From the NCBI GenBank assembly GCA_017480385.1, contig JAFVAT010000006.1, positions 1 through 49,492 of the forward strand: DNA of 49,492 nucleotides, given 5' to 3'. The notes below the pieces were generated by a model. The model did no database searches and was not told the DNA's origin. It was given only the letters and a program-made list of their open reading frames with translations. The DNA comes from Alphaproteobacteria bacterium (lineage in GTDB: Bacteria; Pseudomonadota; Alphaproteobacteria; CAAGCB01; CAG-977). Shown piece by piece: positions 44,224 through 49,492 of this stretch. The translations under genes and the position numbers were made by a program. Numbering within the stretch: the first letter of the stretch is position 1; the number at the start of each line of letters is the position of its first letter.

Positions 44224-44442
44224 TCATTTATCGCCCTGTTCCGCAAGGCGCGGGAGTGAAAAACACGAAACAAAAAACGTGCCGCCGTCCTTACGGATAG
44301 GCGCTCCCGCATATAATACGGGCATAAAAATAGAACGCTGTCGGGGTTCTGACCGTTTGTTTTTGAGTTTTTCAGGCTCGCTTTCAGCGTAGCGCAAAAA
44401 GAATGTGCTTGTAAAATGTTGATTATATAATTCTGTATTCAT
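44224..44442 (-). CDS. Small hypothetical element protein
   Basis: 72 residues, basic (MNTELYNQHFTSTFFLRYAE, then EPRQRSIFMPVLYAGAPIRKDGG). AGGAA lies 9 bases upstream of ATG. The leader and first codons duplicate those of the gene at 43831-44208. RYAES...MP is also echoed in the next upstream gene. Unknown function; might be a decayed copy. Confidence 0.45.
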   Translation of the reverse strand: MNTELYNQHFTSTFFLRYAESEPEKLKNKRSEPRQRSIFMPVLYAGAPIRKDGGTFFVSCFSLPRLAEQGDK

Positions 44443-44455
44443 TTTGTGTTATTTC

Positions 44456-44668
44456 CTAGTAACCTCCTGAAACTGAGCAGGCGGGGGACTCACTAAGCCA
44501 TAACACGGGCTGGCGGGTATTCTGTATATTTCCCGCTCTCGTCCCCCTTGAAAAGGGCATAAAAAGAACACTTAACGGAGTGTTCGCCGGTGTTATGTTT
44601 AGGCTTTCAGCGTATCGCGCCGCCGCCTGTTTGTAAAGCGTTTTTAATAATCCGTTAAGAATTACCAT
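44456..44668 (-). CDS. Small hypothetical element protein
   Basis: 70 residues (VILNGLLKTLYKQAAARYAE, then PANTPLSVLFMPFSRGTRAG). The ATG overlaps the stop of the 253-residue gene by 7 bases, pointing to coupled translation. Shares RYAES and a following MP-G-R pattern with the 72-residue neighbour. No family recognised. Confidence 0.45.
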   Translation of the reverse strand: MVILNGLLKTLYKQAAARYAESLNITPANTPLSVLFMPFSRGTRAGNIQNTRQPVLWLSESPACSVSGGY

Positions 44669-45423
44669 ATCCCCGCCGCCTTTCGTTCGCCGCTGACGTT
44701 GTCGTTCGCTTCCTGTAAAGTCTTTAATGCCGCCGCTTCGGCAAGGTTCACGGATAACCTTTGCAATAGCCAAGCGGGCAGGTGTCCCGTCATAAAAGCC
44801 GCCGTGAAAAACTCGTCAACGGGAATATAAACGCATTCCGCGCCGCTTCCGTTTGAGTTCGCCACCGCCCGCCAGCGCGTCACTTTCGACGGTTGAGATA
44901 AAACAAGCCGCGCTATTTGAAACGGGATTAAATAAACGTCCCCCGTGTCTTCAAAAGTGAATAAATAAAAATCCGTCCGTTCGTTCGGGTCTGTCAGGCA
45001 AGAAACGAATTTTCCGCCGTTGTTACGGATTTCAAAGGTAAGCTCCGGAATACCTTTATCCCGCCAAAACATACAGACGCCCGCCTTTCTCCGCTTCGCG
45101 TCAATCCGCGCCGTTAAAATCGCCCCGGTGCGCGGTTCGGTGTAGCGGACTATGTAATCAATCCCCGCAAATTGTCGCGTTTCGTCCTTTACTACTTCAA
45201 CGCTGGCGGTCGCTCCGAAAAAGCGTTTTAAAGCGTCTATATCGTCCGGTATAAACTTTTCGCTGTAAGCTATATCCCGCGCTTTCTGTTCCGCAAAGGA
45301 TAAAGCTTCGTTGTCATTAACCGCTTGACGCGCCCCGGCAAGGTGGGTATTATAATACCGTTCTTGCATATCAAAGGGGCGGTCGCTGGTGTCTGCGGTG
45401 GCCGCTTCTTTTATTTCCGTCAT
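44662..45423 (-). CDS. Hypothetical element protein, possible nuclease fold
   Basis: 253 residues, soluble. The middle has GIDYIVRY (Asp89) and, after a turn, AILTARIDAKRRK (Asp108-x-Lys110), then beta strands (GIPELTFEIRNN, DFYLFTFEDTGDVYLIPF). The D...DxK spacing is what a PD-(D/E)xK core shows, but I cannot confirm it by eye. Its start overlaps the AlpA-like gene stop by 4 bases (ATGA). Ends with the ANDN tail motif shared by other element proteins. Confidence 0.55.
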   Translation of the reverse strand: MTEIKEAATADTSDRPFDMQERYYNTHLAGARQAVNDNEALSFAEQKARDIAYSEKFIPDDIDALKRFFGATASVEVVKDETRQFAGIDYIVRYTEPRTGAILTARIDAKRRKAGVCMFWRDKGIPELTFEIRNNGGKFVSCLTDPNERTDFYLFTFEDTGDVYLIPFQIARLVLSQPSKVTRWRAVANSNGSGAECVYIPVDEFFTAAFMTGHLPAWLLQRLSVNLAEAAALKTLQEANDNVSGERKAAGIW

Positions 45424-45659
45424 TTCCGCCCCCGCGCCTGTTTGATTGCTCCGCCGGTTATGCCGTTCCGGTTGTCGTTCGCGCTGGCGGTTTCCAGTTC
45501 TTTAATCCAAGCTTCAAACGCGCCGCGTGAAATAAGCGTCCGCCGTCCGACTTTTACGGATACGGGAGCTTTTCCCGCCTGTTTGAGATTGTAAAAGGTC
45601 GCCCGTCCTATGCTGGCGGCTTTGCAAAACTCCGCCACTGTTAAAAGTTCTTTGTCCAT
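45420..45659 (-). CDS. AlpA/excisionase-like MerR-type DNA-binding protein
   Basis: 79 residues. LLTVAEFCKAASIGRATFYNLKQAGKAPVSVKVGRRTLIS is a winged-helix domain of the AlpA/excisionase family (HTH_17 type), followed by FEAWIKELE. Such proteins act as recombination directionality factors or switch on integrase genes of islands. GGAG lies 9 bases upstream. It heads the left operon of the element, just past a terminator. Confidence 0.82.
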   Translation of the reverse strand: MDKELLTVAEFCKAASIGRATFYNLKQAGKAPVSVKVGRRTLISRGAFEAWIKELETASANDNRNGITGGAIKQARGRK

Positions 45660-45741
45660 TGTTCAAATCTCCATATTTGTTTAATGAAAACCGCTCAGGC
45701 TTTTATCGTCTGTCTGTTTCCATTGTGGGAGATTGACGGAT

Positions 45742-45782
45742 AAAAAAAAGCGTTACACCGTGTCAGTACACCGTGTAACGCC
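45742..45782 (-). terminator. Terminator after the coiled-coil gene
   Basis: GCGTTACAC...GTGTAACGC gives a 9-bp stem extended inside by GTGT/ACAC, followed on the minus strand by eight T residues. It also contains the 10-bp TACACCGTGT twice as a direct repeat. It separates the int-rhuM side from the AlpA side. Confidence 0.88.
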
Positions 45783-45820
45783 ATAAACAACATATTGATT
45801 TGTATAAGAAAAAGGGAGCG

Positions 45821-46690
45821 TTATTTTTTTGGATAACCGCCGCTTTTCTTCATTGCGGGGCGGCATATCGTCGCCATATAAGGAATAATCCTTTCGGATA
45901 CTTTATCAGGTGATAGAACTTTCTTCTTTCTTGCTGTCTCTGTTAAGTTATACTCAATTTGCTTCTTTGTTTTTCCGTCAAAAGATTCTTTGAGCGCTGC
46001 TTCAAAAATCACGTCCAGAAATTCCGTTGTATATCCGTTCGGTAGAATGTATCCGGTTTCCGCCACCGCTGGCGGGTTGTTCTTCAAAGCCGCTATTTCC
46101 GCTTTCAATCGTTCGTTTTCCGATTTCAAAGCTTCAATTAAAGCGGATTCAGTAATCAAATCGGAGTTTTGATTATTTTTGATTTCCGTTTGTTGTTCGT
46201 TTGTTACTTGTTTGTTATCCGTTGGTTGTTTTTTATCCGGTGTGTCCGTTCGCGCCAATGTTTCCGCCGTTTTTGTTGGTTGGTCGTTTGTTATTTGTTG
46301 GTTATCTGCTGGTTGCTCCGGCGCGCTGGCGAGTAAGAGAGGATTCGGAAAAAGATTTTTTATTTCTGATAGCCGAAAAATCAAACCTTGAAATAAAAAA
46401 CGCTTTTCTCCTTTTATCGTTATAATGCAAGCTACGCCGTTTGTTTGATAATATAAATTAAAGTTCATATCTCGTTTTAAAATATCTAAACGATTTCCTA
46501 AAAAACGCATTTTATTATCAAAACAATCAGCCGATATTGTAAGGCTTCTTTCTCTTACTTTTTCCCTTAACGGCTGTAAAACGCTTTTTGTAAATAAATC
46601 CATATATTTTTCTTGTATCTTTTCGACTTTGTTTAATTCGCCGTAAAAAGCATAAGAAACAACATTATAAAATTCTATTAGTTCTTGCAT
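45821..46690 (-). CDS. Hypothetical coiled-coil element protein
   Basis: 289 residues. The N-terminal domain (LIEFYNVVSYAFYGELNKVEKIQEKYMDLF) is followed by a Gln/Asn/Thr-rich linker with an imperfect internal repeat (NQQITNDQPT / NKQVTNEQQT), a short coiled coil (LIEALKSENERLKAEIAALKN) and a basic C-terminal domain (YILPNGYTTEFLDVIFEAALKE). The start at 46690 has GGAAG close upstream. Function unknown. The gap to rhuM (46691-46867) holds no gene. Confidence 0.6.
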   Translation of the reverse strand: MQELIEFYNVVSYAFYGELNKVEKIQEKYMDLFTKSVLQPLREKVRERSLTISADCFDNKMRFLGNRLDILKRDMNFNLYYQTNGVACIITIKGEKRFLFQGLIFRLSEIKNLFPNPLLLASAPEQPADNQQITNDQPTKTAETLARTDTPDKKQPTDNKQVTNEQQTEIKNNQNSDLITESALIEALKSENERLKAEIAALKNNPPAVAETGYILPNGYTTEFLDVIFEAALKESFDGKTKKQIEYNLTETARKKKVLSPDKVSERIIPYMATICRPAMKKSGGYPKK

Positions 46691-46867
46691 TTTCTTCCGT
46701 CCCTTGTTTGCGGTTGCCTTGTCTGTTCGCAAGGGCAGGCGGTCAAGGTGTCCGCTTTTCGCCCCGTCGGGCTATCCCTTGCTATCTCTTTCGCGCGCGT
46801 ACTGTTGGGATTTCCCCCTTTTTTACTGTGTAAGAATGTTTCCGATTTTTCGCATAGTTACAAAGAC

Positions 46868-47890
46868 TTAATCCGGTTTGAACAATTTTTTTATCTGCCT
46901 GTCAAAATCGGATTCTATCTTTTGCGTTTTGTTGAACTCGTCATATTCGGCAAAAGCCTTTTTTACCGCCGTTTCGTGTGAAACAGAGCCGTTCCCGTTC
47001 AAAACGCGGTATTCGTTAAAGGAAAGAAACTTGTTCACGCTGCCCGCAAATTGTTCCATTGTAAAGGCGTTCCGGCTTTCTATTATCCGCTCTATGTAGT
47101 CAAAGAAAGAGCTTACGGCCCTTTCCAGCCGCTTTATCTCCGCTTCCGTCAGGTAGTTTTTAGCAATAATGGAATCCGACTTTAAAACCCGTCCGGAGGG
47201 TGCGTTCTTGAACGTCTTCAATCCCATTAAAGGCTTTGACGCGTCGGCTGTGTTATAAATGATTTCCGCTGCTGTCTGTCCGCAAATGGCGTAATGGAAT
47301 TTGTTTTGAACGGTAGCATAAAAATCGCGCGTTGTATCGCTGTTTCGGTCGTAATCAATAGAACATTCGGCAAATATATCCGTTATCTGCTGCCATATTC
47401 GCCGTTCGCTTGCCCGAATAGAGCGTACCCGCTCCAGCAGTTCCTGAAAATAATCTTTTCCGAAATACCGCCCGTTCTTTAAGCGATCGTCGTCTAGAAT
47501 AAAGCCCTTAATGATAAAATCCCGCAAGCGTTCGGTCGCCCATATTCTAAACCGCGTCGCCTTTGCCGAGTTTACCCGATAACCGACGGATATGATCATA
47601 TCCAAATTGTAAAAGGTTGTCGTGTATGTTTTCCCGTCTTCGGCAGTATGTTCCAAAATGGAACTAACTGCGCTTGCTTGCAATTCTCCGCTTTCAAATA
47701 TATTTTTGATATGTTTTGTTACGGCGGGGCGGTTCACTCCGAAAAGCTCTGCTATTTTCTTTTGCGGAAGCCAAACCGTATCATTATGCAAAAACACTTC
47801 AATTTTCGTTTTTCCGTCCGGCGTTGCGTAAAGCAAAAATTCCGTCAGTTCGTCCGCCGTGGTGATTTTCTTCAATTTGTTTCCTGTCAT
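46868..47890 (-). CDS. rhuM: RhuM family protein
   Basis: 340 residues. VWLPQKKIAELFGVNRPAVTKHIKNIFESGEL, TTTFYNLDMIISVGYRVNSAKATRFRIWATERLRDFIIKGF and HYAICGQTAAEIIYNTADA are RhuM signatures (Salmonella SPI-3 rhuM relatives). The N-terminal part is HTH-like. RhuM genes are frequent cargo on genomic islands beside integrases and restriction genes; their biochemical role is not settled. It follows the integrase stop by 9 bases, with AAGGA in that gap, so the two are co-transcribed. Confidence 0.92.
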   Translation of the reverse strand: MTGNKLKKITTADELTEFLLYATPDGKTKIEVFLHNDTVWLPQKKIAELFGVNRPAVTKHIKNIFESGELQASAVSSILEHTAEDGKTYTTTFYNLDMIISVGYRVNSAKATRFRIWATERLRDFIIKGFILDDDRLKNGRYFGKDYFQELLERVRSIRASERRIWQQITDIFAECSIDYDRNSDTTRDFYATVQNKFHYAICGQTAAEIIYNTADASKPLMGLKTFKNAPSGRVLKSDSIIAKNYLTEAEIKRLERAVSSFFDYIERIIESRNAFTMEQFAGSVNKFLSFNEYRVLNGNGSVSHETAVKKAFAEYDEFNKTQKIESDFDRQIKKLFKPD

Positions 47891-47899
47891 AGTAATCCT

Positions 47900-49156
47900 T
47901 TATCGTATCGCCACAATCTTGTTTTCCCGTTGGTTCGTAAAGGGTAACTTCGCCACCGCTTCCCGTAAGGTCGTATCGCAAAGGTGTGCGTAATGCTTGG
48001 ACGTTATCCGGGTGTCGGCGTGTCCTAAAAGCTTTGAAATAGTCAAAAGGTCAACGCCCCGTTGCGCCAGCATTGACGCGTAAGTGTGCCGCAATTCGTG
48101 AAAGTTTATGACGGGTTCGATTTTCGCTTTCCGGCAGGCTTCAAACATAGGCCGCTGTTGGTCGTTCTTTCCCCATTGCTTCCCGTTCCGGCGGGTAAAG
48201 ACAAAATCCGATCCTGTTTTCCCGGCTGTCAGGCTTTCAAAAAAAGTCATTCCTTCCTGCGGTAACGGTATATGTCGCCCTTTGCCGCTTTTGCCGGGTT
48301 GTATGTAAACAAAGCCCTGATCCGGCATAAAATCGGAAACGCGCATTTTCGCCAGTTCGCCATAACGCGCGCCCGTGAATAACGCGCCTTGTATCAAATC
48401 CTTAAAATCGGGTTCGGAAACGTTCAATAAAAACTCGACTTCATAGGGCTTCAAAAAACGAATCCGCGCCTGGTCCACTTTTGAAAACGGTTTAACGCGC
48501 CGCCAGGCGGTATCACTTGCCGCCTTGCCGTCATAAAAGGCTTTGTTCAATATTGCTTTAAAGACGGTTAAAATCCTGTTTGCCGTTGATTTTCGGGCGC
48601 GCTTTTCTTCGTCCGTCTGCGGTGGCGGTAAAAAAGCCTGTCCGTCAAAAAGCTTTGTCCGCTTTCGGCGCGGCTGTTCCGCCAAGCGTTCAAGCCAGCG
48701 TTTTATTTCAAGCGTTGTCAGGTCGTTAATCAGTCGATCCCCGAAAACGGGCAGAATATAGGCGTTTACCGTAATAGAAACGGTCTTAAAGCTTTTCCGG
48801 TTCAATTTATACCAATTCAAATACTCCTCTGCGGCTTTTGCCACCGTTAAAGGCGCGGTAATCAGTCCCGCGTCCGTTTTATATTCTTTTTCAAACTCCC
48901 GTGCTTTTTCGGCGGCCTGAAAGTATGTAAAGACTGTTTCCCCGTCCGCGTCTTTGAAGTCGTCCGCTTCTCCGATCAGGCGCGTTTTATATTCGTGAAA
49001 GCCGATTCGCGCCGTCCAAGTGCCTACGCCTTTTCCGTCCCGCCTGTAACATAAAGCCAAGCCGCCGCCGATTCCGGCGTAAAACCGCTTTTGAAGAGGT
49101 AATTTAAGCCGCGCCGTTCTGTTATCAAGCGCGTTTGCTCTGTTTGTCCTTGCCAT
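47900..49156 (-). CDS. int: Tyrosine recombinase (integrase) of the element
   Basis: 418 residues. The arm-binding N-terminal region (AGIGGGLALCYRRDGKG, ARIGFHEYKT) is of the P4/phage type. SAM-like core-binding region around residues 105-155. Catalytic residues Arg264 (GARYGEL), His353-x-x-Arg356 (HELRH), His379 (LLGHAD) and Tyr389 (SKHYAH) are intact. It should cut at the 47-bp tRNA-Glu repeats. I choose ATG 49156; the open frame reaches 49222 by a TTG. No ribosome binding site is seen. A LexA-type box and two arm-like motifs lie just upstream. Confidence 0.95.
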   Translation of the reverse strand: MARTNRANALDNRTARLKLPLQKRFYAGIGGGLALCYRRDGKGVGTWTARIGFHEYKTRLIGEADDFKDADGETVFTYFQAAEKAREFEKEYKTDAGLITAPLTVAKAAEEYLNWYKLNRKSFKTVSITVNAYILPVFGDRLINDLTTLEIKRWLERLAEQPRRKRTKLFDGQAFLPPPQTDEEKRARKSTANRILTVFKAILNKAFYDGKAASDTAWRRVKPFSKVDQARIRFLKPYEVEFLLNVSEPDFKDLIQGALFTGARYGELAKMRVSDFMPDQGFVYIQPGKSGKGRHIPLPQEGMTFFESLTAGKTGSDFVFTRRNGKQWGKNDQQRPMFEACRKAKIEPVINFHELRHTYASMLAQRGVDLLTISKLLGHADTRITSKHYAHLCDTTLREAVAKLPFTNQRENKIVAIR

Positions 49157-49174
49157 ATTAAATACCGTTATTCG

Positions 49175-49195
49175 TGTCTGCGCTGTGTCTGCATT
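49175..49195. promoter_or_regulatory. Candidate integrase arm sites, right
   Basis: TGTCTGCGCT (49175-49184) and TGTCTGCATT (49186-49195), same orientation and 11-base period as the pair at 41453-41473. They lie between the LexA-type box and the int start codon. Confidence 0.6.
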
Positions 49196-49197
49196 AC

Positions 49198-49212
49198 GTT
49201 CTAAAACCGTTC
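49198..49212 (-). promoter_or_regulatory. LexA-type box upstream of int
   Basis: GTTCTAAAACCGTTC on plus, GAACGGTTTTAGAAC on minus: a perfect GAAC-N7-GAAC, 42 bases before the int ATG. Its second half is TAGAAC, as in the lexA promoter. No convincing -35 is placed correctly upstream, so the promoter itself is not defined. Confidence 0.6.
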
Positions 49213-49267
49213 TGGTCTTCAATAAACGTCAATAGACTGAATATAATAAAAACAATAACTTAAAGTG

Positions 49268-49292
49268 TCTATAAAAGTCTATAAAAATCTAT
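49268..49292. repeat. 10-bp tandem repeat beside the right attachment site
   Basis: TCTATAAAAG, TCTATAAAAA and a partial TCTAT follow one another with a 10-base period, ending 10 bases before the core repeat. They may bind an excision factor or bend DNA. Confidence 0.55.
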
Positions 49293-49301
49293 GATACGAC
49301 T

Positions 49302-49348
49302 CTTTCACGGCGGTAACGGGGGTTCGAATCCCCCTGGGAACGCCAAAA
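49302..49348 (+). repeat. Attachment site copy 2 (partial tRNA-Glu)
   Basis: An exact 47-base copy of 41350-41396, carrying only the 3' part of tRNA-Glu. It is not a functional tRNA. Confidence 0.93.
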
Positions 49349-49357
49349 TAAAAAAAT

Positions 49358-49381
49358 GCGCCCGAAAGGGTGCTTTTTTTA
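49358..49381 (+). terminator. Original tRNA-Glu terminator, now displaced
   Basis: GCGCCC-GAAA-GGGTGC (49358-49373, one G-T pair) followed by seven T residues. Before insertion it would have stood directly behind the intact tRNA. Confidence 0.85.
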
Positions 49382-49404
49382 TTTTAGTTTCGAGGGGAGA
49401 AGAG

Positions 49405-49487
49405 AACCCCCGTATTGGGGTTCGGTGAGCCGCAACGGCGGCGAACGTCGCGCAGGACGGGACGTCCGAGCGACCGGCTTGACCGGT
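49405..49487. repeat. Cluster of four GC-rich hairpins at the window end
   Basis: AACCCC/GGGGTT (49405-49422), GCCG/CGGC (49429-49439), GGACG/CGTCC (49455-49467) and ACCGG/CCGGT (49473-49487) follow closely. GC content is far above the neighbours. No coding frame is apparent before the window ends. Confidence 0.5.
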
Positions 49488-49492
49488 GAGCG

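Larger units (their letters stand above)
41350..49348. mobile_element. 8-kb integrative element in tRNA-Glu
   Basis: Bounded by the 47-bp direct repeat, with a tyrosine recombinase at the right end. All recognised genes point left (minus). The content is integrase, RhuM, AlpA-like factor, replication-type HTH protein, RelE/XRE pair and unknowns, without conjugation or virion structure genes. This suggests a satellite or mobilisable island and not a complete prophage or ICE. The intact tRNA is preserved on the lexA side. Confidence 0.9.

Noticed and set aside
49302-49348. Second tRNA-Glu gene
   Set aside because: Lacks the acceptor 5' strand and D arm; it is the attachment-site duplicate.
41350-49348. 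Complete prophage or conjugative element
   Set aside because: No capsid, tail, relaxase or type IV secretion genes are visible in its 8 kb.

Overview
The window reads as a chromosome segment of a moderately AT-rich alphaproteobacterium. The evidence is family-level: a lexA gene under a perfect GAAC-N7-GAAC (direct-repeat) SOS box, the glyQ-glyS-ppdK order, an RpoH-type promoter at dnaK, and an MlaE/MlaF/MlaD operon ending in an ABC_trans_aux (PqiC-like) lipoprotein. A flavin-reductase/double-rubredoxin fusion and pyruvate,phosphate dikinase suggest a low-oxygen lifestyle, as in gut Rhodospirillales-like lineages; that placement is inference.

Layout. 0.2-3.5 kb (minus): dapB, an outer-membrane barrel, an alanine racemase homologue and the rubredoxin fusion. 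3.7-10 kb (minus): DUF2333 protein, Bax-like protein, MlaE, MlaF, MlaD, PqiC-like lipoprotein and a putative HExxH peptidase, probably one operon. 10.2-13.9 kb (plus): dnaK, dnaJ and a frameshifted GNAT acetyltransferase. 14-23.4 kb: cell-wall genes, with a class A PBP, a soluble-type lytic transglycosylase, and a MurC/Mpl-like ligase overlapping LdcA and a U32 protein. 23.4-26.7 kb: small hypotheticals, thpR, a MazG-like protein and a GT2 glycosyltransferase. 26.8-32.6 kb: glyQ, glyS, ppdK.

32.6-39.5 kb is accessory: an XRE-regulator remnant beside a possible PD-(D/E)xK nuclease, an MFS transporter, two hypotheticals, an ArfA-like ribosome-rescue gene whose reading frame runs into a transcription terminator before any stop codon, a decayed ankyrin gene and a patatin. 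39.5-41.4 kb: divergent polysaccharide deacetylase, lexA and tRNA-Glu(TTC).

From the 3' part of the tRNA-Glu gene to a 47-bp duplicate of it (41350-49348) lies an 8-kb integrative element: tyrosine integrase, RhuM-family protein, coiled-coil protein, AlpA-like DNA-binding protein, several unknown genes, a replication-type winged-helix protein with iteron-like repeats, a RelE/XRE toxin-antitoxin pair and a KGG-type protein. The integrase is preceded by a perfect LexA-type box like the one at the neighbouring lexA, and both ends carry matching pairs of a 10-bp motif that look like integrase arm sites. I therefore read it as a small, possibly SOS-responsive mobile island sitting directly downstream of the SOS repressor gene.

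Three chromosomal genes (GNAT, GT2, ankyrin) contain lesions at or beside short homopolymers, so either real decay or base-calling error is possible.
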